A stretch of DNA of 64,000 nucleotides from JAODBQ01 sp047602055 (GCA_047602055.1 JASGIG010000001.1:3472001-3536000); one strand, 5' to 3'; positions 17,838 through 26,260 are shown, numbered from the stretch's first letter. Numbers and translations: made by a program. Notes: generated by a model from the sequence alone, not told the origin.

Positions 17838-18125
17838 ATGTCGGAGCTGGAGGCCGCCGCCGAGCTGCTCAAGGCGTTCGCCCACCCACTCCGGCTGGCG
17901 ATCGTGCTCGAGGTCCGCGGCGGCGATCGCTGCGTGCACGACCTGGTCGAAGCACTCGGCGCCGGCCAGCCGCTGGTCTCCCAGCACCTCAAGGTGCTGC
18001 GCCAGGCCGGCGTGCTGACCGGCAACCGCCGCGGCCGGGAGATCCTCTACTCGATCGCCGACGACCACGTCATCCACATCGCGCTCGACGCCATCGAGCA
18101 CGCCAACGAAAGGACATCCAGATGA
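17838..18125 (+). CDS. ArsR/SmtB-family zinc-sensing repressor (95 aa)
   Basis: This is a compact winged helix with recognition helix QPLVSQHLKVLRQAGVL. The C-terminal helix carries D75-x-H77-x10-H88-x2-E91, exactly the spacing of the alpha-5 zinc site of SmtB. C32 and H34 sit where ArsR/CadC-type alpha-3 ligands occur (CVHDL). No ribosome binding site precedes the ATG at 17838, so translation may be leaderless. An AT-richer stretch, CATTAGCATGTTCGCATATG, overlaps the start and may hold promoter and operator. It overlaps the His-rich gene by ATGA. Prediction: derepresses that gene when cellular Zn(II) is high. Confidence 0.88.
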   Translation: MSELEAAAELLKAFAHPLRLAIVLEVRGGDRCVHDLVEALGAGQPLVSQHLKVLRQAGVLTGNRRGREILYSIADDHVIHIALDAIEHANERTSR

Positions 18126-18415
18126 GCACCCACACCATCCACGAGGACCACGCCCACACCCATGGGCCCGACTGCGGCCACGCCGCCGTCACTCACGACG
18201 ACCACGTCGACTACATCCACGACGGCCACGCCCACCACGAGCACGACGGCCACTGGGACGAGTGCGACCTGCCCCACGCCGTCGCCGAGGACCACGCCGG
18301 TCACACCCACGGCGAGGGCTGCGGCCACGAGACCGTCCAGCACGGCGACCACGTCGACTACGTCCACGACGGCCACCGCCACGCTGCTCACGGCGATCAC
18401 TACGACGAGCACTGA
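18122..18415 (+). CDS. Histidine-rich metal-binding protein (97 aa)
   Basis: By my count 27 of 97 residues are His, with many Asp/Glu and three Cys. Two imperfect repeats of about 35 residues occur: one with HTHGPDCGH, DDHVDYIHDGHAHH and HW-DE, the second with HTHGEGCGH, GDHVDYVHDGHRH and HYDEH. There is no signal peptide or membrane segment, so it is cytoplasmic. Translation is coupled to the SmtB-type repressor. I infer a zinc (possibly nickel) buffer or storage protein. The pattern of regular HD and HxH pairs differs from metallothioneins, which use Cys. Confidence 0.85.
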   Translation: MSTHTIHEDHAHTHGPDCGHAAVTHDDHVDYIHDGHAHHEHDGHWDECDLPHAVAEDHAGHTHGEGCGHETVQHGDHVDYVHDGHRHAAHGDHYDEH

Positions 18416-18439
18416 GGCGGATCTGGATCGCTTCCTCGA

Positions 18440-19615
18440 TCAGACGGGCGTGCGAACGATGAGCACGCCCGGTTCGGGCAGGTCCGCGACCATGCCGGGT
18501 GGCAGCGCGGCGACGACATCGTCGGCGGTGACGCGTCGCCACTGGCCGGTGGCGACGTGGGCGAGGACCACCGAGTCGCCGGCGAGGATCTCGAAGCGGG
18601 TCTCGTACGTGTCCTCGCCTGCCGGGCGGTGCGTGGCACGGTAGCGGTGCCGCCCGAACCTGGCTTCCTCAACGAGGTGGTCGTCGTCACGTGACCGTTC
18701 GAAGCTGGTCGTCAGGACGACCGGCGCGCCGGGGGCAAGGTGGTCGCCGAGCCAGGCGAGCACGTGGCGCCATGCCGCTGCCGGCAGGTGGCCGAGCATG
18801 TGGGCGGCGACGGCGCCGTCGAGCCGGCCGGGCAGCAACGCAAGTCCGGCGGGCAGCGCGGCGGCGTGGACCGTCACCCGGTCGACCTCACCGGCGCCGG
18901 ACAGCCTGGCGAGGAGCATCGAGCGCATCGTCCGGTCCGGCTCGATCGCCACGATCTCGGCCGCGGTGGCCCGGGCCAGGGCGAGGGTGCCGACGCCGCT
19001 GCCGGCGCCCAGGTCGGCAACGACCTGGCCGCGCCCGAGGTGCCCGAACGCGGCGGCGAGGTGCGGCTGCAACTTGCACCAGGCCGGGTCCATGAGCACC
19101 TCGTGGTATTCGGCCATCGCCGTGTACTCGTCGTGGTCGCGGACCGGGCGTGCCCGCCAGACGGTGCTCGTCCGGTCGTCCTCGGCGGGGTCGCGCCCGA
19201 TCTCGGTGAACCCCTCCCCTTCGTAGAACCGAGCCGCGTCGATGTTTGCGGCGATGTGCTCGATGAGCAGGCGGTCGGTGGCGGGATCGAGGGTCGCCGC
19301 TACTGCGGCGAGCAGGGCCGGTCCGAGGCCGTGGCGGCGGTCGCGATCGACGTACAGCTTCCACACGACCGGCTCGCCCTCGTACGTCCCCAACTCGACC
19401 ATCCCGACGACCGCGTCGGCGGCGGTGGCGACGTGGACGAGGCCGCTGCCGACCGCCTCGGCGAGGGTCGGGCCCCACCACGCCGCCAGCAGCGCCGCCG
19501 AGTAGGTCACCCCGACGAGGGAGTCGTAGGTGTCTGGGACGACACGGTGGCCGAGCGCAACGAGCGCCGGCAGGTCGACAGCAGTGGCCAGCCGGACGTC
19601 GAAGTCGTCAGGCAT
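18440..19615 (-). CDS. GNAT acetyltransferase-SAM methyltransferase fusion (391 aa)
   Basis: Residues 1-155 form a GNAT domain (VWKLYVDRDRRHGLGPALLA is the acetyl-CoA P-loop region, and AARFYEGEGF is the C-terminal motif). Residues 165-391 are a class I methyltransferase with motif I VADLGAGSGVGTLALA and IVAIEPDRTM. Substrates are unknown. The fusion could modify a small molecule or protein twice. The gene start lies inside a 19-bp triplication (19598-19654), and each copy supplies an ATG. The one at 19615 is in frame. It converges with the His-rich gene. Confidence 0.85.
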   Translation of the reverse strand: MPDDFDVRLATAVDLPALVALGHRVVPDTYDSLVGVTYSAALLAAWWGPTLAEAVGSGLVHVATAADAVVGMVELGTYEGEPVVWKLYVDRDRRHGLGPALLAAVAATLDPATDRLLIEHIAANIDAARFYEGEGFTEIGRDPAEDDRTSTVWRARPVRDHDEYTAMAEYHEVLMDPAWCKLQPHLAAAFGHLGRGQVVADLGAGSGVGTLALARATAAEIVAIEPDRTMRSMLLARLSGAGEVDRVTVHAAALPAGLALLPGRLDGAVAAHMLGHLPAAAWRHVLAWLGDHLAPGAPVVLTTSFERSRDDDHLVEEARFGRHRYRATHRPAGEDTYETRFEILAGDSVVLAHVATGQWRRVTADDVVAALPPGMVADLPEPGVLIVRTPV

Positions 19616-19654
19616 CGTCGAAGTCGTCAGGCATCGTCGAAGTCGTCAGGCATC
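19598..19654. repeat. Three tandem 19-bp repeats spanning a start codon
   Basis: The unit GTCGAAGTCGTCAGGCATC occurs three times without mismatch. On the minus strand each unit contains ATGCCTGACGACTTCGAC. The two upstream copies encode MPDDFDDA and then stop. Only the last opens into the GNAT-methyltransferase gene. No good ribosome binding site lies within the unit. Confidence 0.9.
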
Positions 19655-19659
19655 GTCGG

Positions 19660-20289
19660 TCAGACCGGCAGGCGCCTGGCGCGCAGCACGACGTCGTCGA
19701 CGTGGTGGGTGGACAGCGCCCCGGCGGGGCGGGGACGGGTCTCGTGCAGCTCGATCTTCCATTCGGGCGAGTCCGCGAGGGCGGCGGCGATCTCGTCGAT
19801 GCCGAGGTAGGCGCCGGGATCGAACATGCGGGTCTGGGTGGCGACGTCGACGGGCTGTTGCAGCGGGGTGAGGTCGTGGCCGACGACCAGGAGCGTGCCA
19901 CCCGGCGCGACCGCGGCGAGCAGGTTGGCCAACGCCCGTTGGTCGGGGGTGCGGTGGATCGAGCCGTACTGCATCGACACGAGGTCGTAGCCGCCGGGCG
20001 CGAACGCGTCGAGGGCGTTGCCATCGAGCTGCCGGCACTCGACGTCGAGGCCGCGGCGGCCGGCCTCTGCGGTGACACGAGCCAGGGCGTTGGCGGAGAT
20101 GTCGGTGGCGGTCACCTGCCAGCCGCGCTCGGCAAACCACATCGCGTCGCCGCCCTCGCCGGCGCCGACGTCGAGGACCCGGCCGGGTTGCAGGTCGGCG
20201 ACCTCGTGGACGAGCGTGCCGTTGGGGTTGCCGCTCCACATCGGCCGGTCACCGCCGTAGCGATGCTCCCAGTCCGCCTGGTCGCCCAA
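19660..20289 (-). CDS. Class I SAM-dependent methyltransferase (209 aa)
   Basis: Motif I is VLDVGAGEGGDAMWFAERG and motif II VTATDISANALAR. The N-terminus DWEHRYGG-RPMWSGNPN is typical of TehB/UbiE-like small methyltransferases (Methyltransf_25 type). It overlaps the upstream flavoprotein by 41 bp, so the two are cotranscribed. Target unknown. Homologues often sit in stress or tellurite-type operons, but there is no tellurium gene here. Confidence 0.85.
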   Translation of the reverse strand: MGDQADWEHRYGGDRPMWSGNPNGTLVHEVADLQPGRVLDVGAGEGGDAMWFAERGWQVTATDISANALARVTAEAGRRGLDVECRQLDGNALDAFAPGGYDLVSMQYGSIHRTPDQRALANLLAAVAPGGTLLVVGHDLTPLQQPVDVATQTRMFDPGAYLGIDEIAAALADSPEWKIELHETRPRPAGALSTHHVDDVVLRARRLPV

Positions 20290-21265
20290 CGGCCGGGCGG
20301 CGGCGCGGCAGGTCCTCGTCGGCCAGGCTGAACGCGATCATCGCCCCGACGCGGCTGCCGTGCGCCGCGGCGGGCAGCACCTGCAGGCTCGGGTCAGTGA
20401 CATTGCCTGCGGCGTACAGGCCTGGCACGGACGTCTCCCCCATCGGATCGACCTCGACCGCGTCGCCGACGCCAGTGAAGTGCGCCACGCTCGTCAGCCC
20501 AACGGGAGCGAACACCTCGGCCCGGGCCCGGAAGCGCGGGTGGACCACCACCGCGTCGGCGTCGAGCGTACGGCCATCGGCAAGCTCGACGCCGCTGACG
20601 CGGCCGTCGGTGCCGCTGACGACCCGGCGCACCCGGCTGCGGACGATCTCGACCCCGCCGGCGCCGAGCAGGTCGAGCATGGCGTCGTCGATCCCGGTGG
20701 GGTCGTGGACGACGATCGTGTACCGGTCGGTGAGGTGGCGGAACAGCGGGGCGGGGTGCAGGCCCAGCGGGTGGGTGACGATCTGCACGACGCGCTGGTC
20801 GCGGACCTCGAAGCCGTGGCAGAACGGGCAGCTGATCACGTCGCCGCCCCAGTGCTCGGCGAGGCCGTCGATGTCGGGCAGCTCGTCGGCCAAGCCCGTC
20901 GCCGCCAGCACGCGCCGAGCGACGAGGGTGTGACCACCGCCGAGCACGACACGGAAGCGGCCGTCGTCGCCCCGCTCGACGGTCCGCACGCGTCCGGTCA
21001 GGACCTCGCCGCCGTAGCCGCGCACCTCGGCGCGACCGGCGTCGGTCAGCTCGCCCGGCGCGGCGCCGTCGCGGCCGAGGTAGCCATGCATGTGCGCCGC
21101 CGGGGCGTTGCGCGGGGTGCCGTCGTCGACAACGATCACCGAACGGCGCTGGCGGGCGAGCTGCAAGGCGGCTGCCAGCCCGGCGGCCGAGCCGCCGACG
21201 ATGGCGACGTCGCAATGCCGCACCAGCGTCGCCGGCGAATGGGAATCGTGTGCATGCTCGGCCAT
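20249..21265 (-). CDS. Thioredoxin-reductase-like FAD/NAD(P) oxidoreductase (338 aa)
   Basis: The FAD motif is VAIVGGSAAGLAAALQLARQ near the N-terminus. A CPFCHGFE motif in the middle matches the CxxC site of thioredoxin reductases. The C-terminal part has VPGLYAAGNVTDPSLQVLPA. The start at 21265 gives a short His-rich N-terminus (MAEHAHDSH). It diverges from an XRE-cupin regulator, a common pair in actinobacteria (thioredoxin-reductase-like protein plus HTH-cupin). The true electron acceptor is unknown. Confidence 0.88.
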   Translation of the reverse strand: MAEHAHDSHSPATLVRHCDVAIVGGSAAGLAAALQLARQRRSVIVVDDGTPRNAPAAHMHGYLGRDGAAPGELTDAGRAEVRGYGGEVLTGRVRTVERGDDGRFRVVLGGGHTLVARRVLAATGLADELPDIDGLAEHWGGDVISCPFCHGFEVRDQRVVQIVTHPLGLHPAPLFRHLTDRYTIVVHDPTGIDDAMLDLLGAGGVEIVRSRVRRVVSGTDGRVSGVELADGRTLDADAVVVHPRFRARAEVFAPVGLTSVAHFTGVGDAVEVDPMGETSVPGLYAAGNVTDPSLQVLPAAAHGSRVGAMIAFSLADEDLPRRRPAVGRPGGLGASLRR

Positions 21266-21338
21266 GGCCGCGACGATACGGTGACGACGCGTGGCGGCAA
21301 CTGCCTTTGCGGCATTCGCAAGATGAGGAGGTGGCGAC

Positions 21339-21896
21339 CTGAGTGAGGGCGTCGACATCGACGAGGTGGTGCGCGGCCGGCTGCGCAGCCTGCGCACCAC
21401 GTTGGGGTACTCGCTCGACGAGCTCGCCGGGCGCGCCAACCTCAGCGCGTCGACGATCAGCCGCATCGAGACCGGTAAGCGGACGCTCAGCCTCGACGTC
21501 CTCGTGCCGCTGGCCACCGCCTTGCAGGTCAGCGTCGACGCCTTGCTGCACGTCGAGGGCGACCACGACGTCGTCATCCGTCCGGTCGCCAATCGCGAAG
21601 GCGCAAGGACCACGTGGCTGCTGAGCCGTCCCGGCGGTCACACGATGGCGGCGAAGATCCGGCTCGAGCCGACCACCCGCCGGCCACCCCAGCGGGTCCA
21701 CCCCGGCCACGACTGGTTCGTCGTCATCGAGGGGCGGGTGCGCCTGTGGCTCGCCGACCGGCAGATCGACATCGACACCGGCGAGGCCGCCGAGTTCGCG
21801 ACGATGACGCCACACGCGTTGACCGCGCTCGACGGTCCTGCGGAGATCGTCATGTGCTTCGACCGCGACGGCCAGCGCGTCCACGTCCACCAGTGA
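21339..21896 (+). CDS. XRE-cupin transcriptional regulator (about 185 aa)
   Basis: The HTH (residues about 15-70) includes YSLDELAGRANLSASTISRIE. The cupin domain follows, with HPGHDWFVVIEGRVRLWLAD and EAAEFATMTPHALTAL. I place the start at CTG 21339 because AGGAGG (21326-21331) lies seven bases upstream and the frame continues SEGVDIDEVVRGRLRSLR. The first GTG in frame (21366) has no such site and would cut the HTH short. It probably regulates the divergent oxidoreductase. Confidence 0.82.
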   Translation: MSEGVDIDEVVRGRLRSLRTTLGYSLDELAGRANLSASTISRIETGKRTLSLDVLVPLATALQVSVDALLHVEGDHDVVIRPVANREGARTTWLLSRPGGHTMAAKIRLEPTTRRPPQRVHPGHDWFVVIEGRVRLWLADRQIDIDTGEAAEFATMTPHALTALDGPAEIVMCFDRDGQRVHVHQ

Positions 21897-21909
21897 CGCG
21901 GACGATGTG

Positions 21910-21924
21910 TTAGGCATACTTACC
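21910..21924 (+). promoter_or_regulatory. Possible iron-box-like sequence
   Basis: TTAGGCATACTTACC stands directly before the ATG at 21925. It shares the TTAGG half-site with DtxR/IdeR boxes but matches the 19-bp consensus at only about half the positions. It would place the next gene under iron control. Weak evidence. Confidence 0.2.
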
Positions 21925-23303
21925 ATGACGGAGCTGATCGAGCGTGTCCATGAGCTGGCCGACGAAGTGCTGTTCCCTGCGGCGCTGGAGGTCGACCGCA
22001 CCGGTGTGATCCCGCCGTCGAGACGGACGTGCTCGTGGTCGGCAGCGGCCCACAGGCGCTGACGGTCGTCGCCCGCTGGGTCTGCGACCGACCGGCGAGC
22101 GTCAACTGCATCGTCGTCGTCGATCCCGCTGGGTGCTGGATGCAGGCGTGGGACGACCAGTTCCGCCGGCAACGGATCGACGTGCTGCGCAGCCCCGGTG
22201 TGCACCACCCCGATCCGGACGAGATGGCATTCGTACGCCGCCACGCCGCAGCGCCTGTCGAGCGCCGGCGAGCCCTCGTCGACGCCTGCCCCGACCACGT
22301 CGGCCCGCTGCGACGACCGGCGACGATCGCGTTCTCCCGGTTCTGCCGCGACCTCGCGCTGCGAACCGGCCTGGATCGCCGCGTCGTCGCTGGCACCGTC
22401 GTCGAGCTTCCGATCGACCACGGGTGGCACAGGCGCGCACGACGGATGGTCGGCCGGGCTCGAGGACGGCACCGAGGTCCACGCCCGGCGGGTCGTCTGG
22501 GCCGGAAACCCGAGGCGCCGACTGGCTCCTGCCGGCGTCGAGCTCGGTGGGCGGGTCGTCCACGGCAGCGTCGTCGACGTCGGCGAGGCACGGCCGGGCG
22601 AACGCATCGCCGTCCTCGGTGCCGGGCAGACGGCGGGCCAGCTCGCCGTCGGCGCCGACCTGGCCGGCGCTCACGTGGCCCTCATCAGCCGAGGACCGCA
22701 ACGCATCGCCGACCTCGACATCGACGCCGGCTGGCTGATGGACGACCACCTGACCCCGTTCGGGACGGTCGAGGAACCCGCGAGCGCCGCCGGATCGTCG
22801 AGGCGGCGCGCCGAGGCTCGATGACCGCCGACCTCGTCGAGGCGCTGGATCACTCATCGGTCGAACGGCTCGGACGAGCCGGTGAGCTGACCGCACGACC
22901 CGACGGCCCCGGGGCCGTCGTGCGGATCGCCGGGGCGGAACTGGCAGTGGACCGGGTCTGGGTTGCAACCGGGTCGGCGCCAGACCTCCGCGCCGACCCC
23001 GCGCTCGCCCAGCTGGCCATCGATGGCGCTCCACACGTGGACGGATGGCCCGTGCTCGACGAGAACCTGCAATGGATCGACGGGCTGTACGTCGCCGGCG
23101 CACTGGCGGCACTCACCCTCGGCCCCGCCGCCGGGAACCTCGGTGGAGCCCGCTTCGCCGCCGACCGGCTGGCCGCGATCAGGCCAGGAGCTCGCCGCGG
23201 CCGCGGCGCCGTGAGCACCGCTGCCAACCCGCTGCCGAACCCGCCGCGCGATGGACGTCGGTTTGAATGCGATGGGCGCCACGTCTACAGTCCGCGCGAT
23301 TGA
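21925..23303 (+). CDS. FAD/NAD(P)-dependent monooxygenase-like flavoprotein, broken by frameshifts
   Basis: The first 32 codons (MTELIERVHELADEVLFPAA, LEVDRTGVIPPS) resemble the N-terminus of an acyl-CoA dehydrogenase. From about 22022 another frame gives a flavoprotein with VLVVGSGPQALTVV (FAD site), CWMQAWDDQFRRQRIDVLRSP, then after a shift near 22428 IAVLGAGQTAGQLA (NADPH site), and after a shift near 22780 the C-terminal VGLYVAGALAALTLG-like segment (DGLYVAGALAAL). The layout resembles lysine/ornithine N-hydroxylases and related Baeyer-Villiger enzymes. A siderophore role would fit the importer next door. Whether the acyl-CoA dehydrogenase start belongs to it is unclear. Confidence 0.55.
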
Positions 23304-24387
23304 GAACCATTATCCATCACAGAGATCACCGGAGTGTGCAACATCCGTCGCCGGCAGCGGTGGCATCTCCGTTGCTCCTCGCCGCTCGTGGGTTTGGGCC
23401 GGTCTCGGTGCGATCATCGCGGTCGCCTGGGTGGGGATCCTGGTGGGCCAGGTGTTCATCAGGCCCGGCACGATCGTCGGGATCCTCGTCGATCATCTGT
23501 TCCAGAACCCCACTCACGCGACCAGGGTGCAGGAGCAGATCGTGTGGGAGGTGAGGGTCCCGCGGGTGCTCGCGGGAATCGTCGTCGGGGCCGCGCTGGC
23601 CGTGTCGGGCGTGGTCATCCAGGCGGTGGTCCGCAACCCGCTCGGCGACTCGTACGTGATCGGGGTGACTCCCGGCGCGACCCTGGGCGCGGTGGTCGCG
23701 ATCGTTCTCGGGATCGGCGCCGGAAGCCTCGGCGTCGCCGGGGCAGCCTTCGTCGGCGCGCTGCTGGCATTCGCCGGGATCGTGCTCCTCGCCCGGCGGG
23801 CAGGCGGGTGGGCGCCGGGGCGGGTGATCCTCGCCGGTGTCGCGATCGGCTACCTGCTGTCCGCGGCGACGTTCTTCCTGCAGATCAGAGCCACGCCCGC
23901 CCAGCTGCAACGGACGCTGTTCTGGTCGCTCGGCTCGGTCGCCGGCGTGGGCTGGTCGCAGTTGCCGGTCCTGGTGGCGGTGACGGTGGCGGGATGTGCG
24001 TGGCTGCTCGTGCGCTCGCGGTGGTTGGACGCGCTCGCGTCGGGGCCGGAGCTGGCCCGGTCGCAGGGCATCCCGGTCGATCGGTTCCAGATCGAGTTGA
24101 TGGCGATCGCCGCGCTGATCACCGCGTGCGTGGTTGCCATCGTCGGCGGGATCGGGTTCGTCGGGTTGGTCATCCCGCACGTCGCCCGGTTCGTCGTCGG
24201 GACCGTGCACCGGCGTGTGCTGGTGGCGAGCCTGCTGTTCGGCGCCTCGTTCCTGCCGGCCGCGGACATCGTCGCCCGCACCGCGCTGGCGCCGTCCGAA
24301 CTGCCGATCGGGATCATCACGGCAGCGGTCGGGGCACCGCTGTTCATCGCCCAGTTGACCCGTGCGGACCGGGCCGTGTCCCGGTGA
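23251..24387 (+). CDS. ABC importer permease, FecCD family (second importer)
   Basis: From about residue 45 this is a typical FecCD permease: VRVPRVLAGIVVGAALAVSG, VVRNPLGDSYVIGVTPGATL, GFVGLVIPHVARFVVGTVHR and ELPIGIITAAVGAPLF. The start is not settled. 23251 and 23272 are in-frame ATGs, but both lie before a putative operator at 23301-23315, and no start codon occurs in this frame between the operator and the first membrane helix. GTG 23334 is in another frame, so a small indel here is likely. It is coupled by GTGA to the ATPase. Confidence 0.85.
   Translation: MDVGLNAMGATSTVRAIENHYPSQRSPECATSVAGSGGISVAPRRSWVWAGLGAIIAVAWVGILVGQVFIRPGTIVGILVDHLFQNPTHATRVQEQIVWEVRVPRVLAGIVVGAALAVSGVVIQAVVRNPLGDSYVIGVTPGATLGAVVAIVLGIGAGSLGVAGAAFVGALLAFAGIVLLARRAGGWAPGRVILAGVAIGYLLSAATFFLQIRATPAQLQRTLFWSLGSVAGVGWSQLPVLVAVTVAGCAWLLVRSRWLDALASGPELARSQGIPVDRFQIELMAIAALITACVVAIVGGIGFVGLVIPHVARFVVGTVHRRVLVASLLFGASFLPAADIVARTALAPSELPIGIITAAVGAPLFIAQLTRADRAVSR
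23301..23315. promoter_or_regulatory. Candidate Zur-type operator
   Basis: TGAGAACCATTATCC matches the actinobacterial Zur consensus TGAAAATGATTTTCA at 10 of 15 positions and is one of the few AT-rich tracts nearby. It lies just upstream of the second importer. A related string GGAACCACTCTTAC occurs at 9898 before the first importer. Assignment is tentative. Confidence 0.35.
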
Positions 24388-25166
24388 ACCTCCAGGCGGA
24401 CTCGGTCGCGGTGCGCCTCGCCGGGCAGGCGATCCTCGACGATGTCTCGTTGACCGTTGCCGACACGTCGATGGTCGGGCTGATCGGCCCGAACGGCTCC
24501 GGCAAGTCCACGCTGCTGCGCTCGTTGTGGCACGCGATCTCGCCGTCCCGCGGGGCGGTGCTCATCGACGGGACCGACGTCGCCGCCTTGCCGGTGCGCG
24601 AGCTGGCCCGCCGGGTCGCGGTGCTGATGCAGGACGACAGCACCGATCCGCGTGCCACGGTTCGGGAGGTCGTGGACACCGGGCGGCTCCCGCACCGCAC
24701 CCTGCTCGGCTCGGACCGCTCCCCCGGCGATCCCGTCGGCGACGCCCTGGCCGCCACGGGGGTGGCCGCGTTCGCCACTCGGCGCATCGACACCCTCTCG
24801 GGTGGCCAGCGCCAGCGAGTGTTCGCCGCTCGAACGCTCGCCCAGGCCACGCCGATCGTGCTGCTCGACGAGCCGACGAACCATCTCGACCTGGCCGCCC
24901 AACTCGATCTCCTGGAGCTGTTCCGCACGCGCGACGTGACCGTCATCGCCGCGCTGCACGATCTCAACCTCGCGGCCGCCTATTGCGACCGACTCCACCT
25001 CCTCGACAACGGCCGCCTGGTCGCGTCGGGTACTCCCCAACAGGTGCTGTCACCGGAGCGGATCCGCGCCGTGTTCGGCGTCGCCGCGGCGATCTCGACC
25101 AACCCGCTCACCGGAGCCTGCGCGGTCCACATCGGCCCGCGCAACGACACACAAGGAACACCATGA
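24384..25166 (+). CDS. ABC importer ATPase, FecE family (260 aa)
   Basis: The GTG start overlaps the permease stop. Walker A GPNGSGKST, signature LSGGQRQRVF, Walker B IVLLDEPTNHLDL and the switch histidine in AALHDLNLA are all present, and TGRLPHRTLL matches the FecE loop. This copy is intact, unlike its counterpart at 12062. The ATG of the binding protein overlaps its stop. Confidence 0.93.
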   Translation: MNLQADSVAVRLAGQAILDDVSLTVADTSMVGLIGPNGSGKSTLLRSLWHAISPSRGAVLIDGTDVAALPVRELARRVAVLMQDDSTDPRATVREVVDTGRLPHRTLLGSDRSPGDPVGDALAATGVAAFATRRIDTLSGGQRQRVFAARTLAQATPIVLLDEPTNHLDLAAQLDLLELFRTRDVTVIAALHDLNLAAAYCDRLHLLDNGRLVASGTPQQVLSPERIRAVFGVAAAISTNPLTGACAVHIGPRNDTQGTP

Positions 25167-26260
25167 CAACCTCCCGAACCCGTTCGCGACTGGCCGCGCT
25201 CGCCGCCGTCATGGCCGTCACCGCGCCGGTGGCCGCCTGTTCCTCGGATGCGACGGAATCGACCGCGACGTCGTCCCCATCGGCGTCGACGGCGGCGGCG
25301 TCCTCCTCGACCGCCACCACCGCTGCGGCTTCGTCGACATCGGCGTCCTCGTCGACGTCGACGGCTGCAGCGACGACGCCGTCCGTGCCGACGGGCGGCT
25401 TCCCGGTGACGGTGACGTCGTGCGGGCGCGACTTCACCTACGACCGGGCCCCGTCGCGTGTGGTGCTCGGCAACTACCGCACGCTGGAGACGCTCGATGC
25501 GCTGGGCGTCGGCGACGCGGTGTACGGCTACCTGCTCGGCCCCGACGACGCCGGCCAGACACCGACCGGGCTGCCAGCGGACCTCACGCTGGTGTCGAAG
25601 GACGCCATCCCCGCTCGCGAGCCGGTCATCGCCGCCCAGCCCGACCTGTTCCTGTCGTTCAACGAGGCCCAGCTCGTCGGTCAGGGCACGCTGTCCTACG
25701 ACGATCTCGCCGGCATCGGGGCCAACGCCTACGTCATGGGCGGCTACTGCACCGAGCAGTCCGGCAACCGCGACATCGACACCGTCTACGCCGACATCGA
25801 CAACCTCGGCACGATCTTCGGCGTCCCCGACCGTGCCGCCGAACTGAACGACGAGCTGCGCGCCCGCGTCGCCGCGGCGAAGGCCTCCCTCGGCGGCTCG
25901 ACCAAGACGGTGGCGTTCCTCAAGGTCGCCGGCGGCCAGGTCTACGCCATCGGCGGCTACCCGGTGTCGGCGATCCTCGGCGCGCTCGGCCTCGGCAACG
26001 AGTTCGCCGACCTCCCCACCGCGTTCGCCCCGCTCAACACCGAACAAGCCCTCGCCATGAACCCGGACCTCGTGTTCGTCAACTACGTCGGCGACGAGCA
26101 GGCCGCCATCGCCGAGCTGGCCGCCGCCGTTCCCGGCCTCGCCGCCGTCGCCGACGGACGGGTGGTCGGCAACGACGAGAGCCTCGCCCAGGGCAGCGGC
26201 GTCGGCATCGTCAACTCCCTCGAGGCGGTCGCCGCGCGCGTCAAGCAGTCTCAGGGCTGA
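25163..26260 (+). CDS. ABC importer substrate-binding lipoprotein (365 aa)
   Basis: Signal peptide and lipobox (LAAVMAVTAPVAAC) precede a linker of about 50 residues made almost wholly of Ser, Thr and Ala. The Peripla_BP_2 domain starts at SCGRDFTYDRAPSRVV. It resembles the protein at 9970 in layout (CGRDxxxDxxPxRxV) but is clearly a different ligand subtype: here KVAGGQVYAIGGYPVSAILG lines the C-lobe. It is the last gene of the operon and overlaps the convergent VWA gene by 10 bp. Likely ligand: ferric siderophore or another metal chelate. Confidence 0.9.
   Translation: MTTSRTRSRLAALAAVMAVTAPVAACSSDATESTATSSPSASTAAASSSTATTAAASSTSASSSTSTAAATTPSVPTGGFPVTVTSCGRDFTYDRAPSRVVLGNYRTLETLDALGVGDAVYGYLLGPDDAGQTPTGLPADLTLVSKDAIPAREPVIAAQPDLFLSFNEAQLVGQGTLSYDDLAGIGANAYVMGGYCTEQSGNRDIDTVYADIDNLGTIFGVPDRAAELNDELRARVAAAKASLGGSTKTVAFLKVAGGQVYAIGGYPVSAILGALGLGNEFADLPTAFAPLNTEQALAMNPDLVFVNYVGDEQAAIAELAAAVPGLAAVADGRVVGNDESLAQGSGVGIVNSLEAVAARVKQSQG

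Noticed and set aside
17801..18415. A single long ORF covering the ArsR and His-rich genes
   Set aside because: The frame upstream of 18122 is antisense or out of phase to a clear ArsR protein. The two real genes overlap by ATGA.
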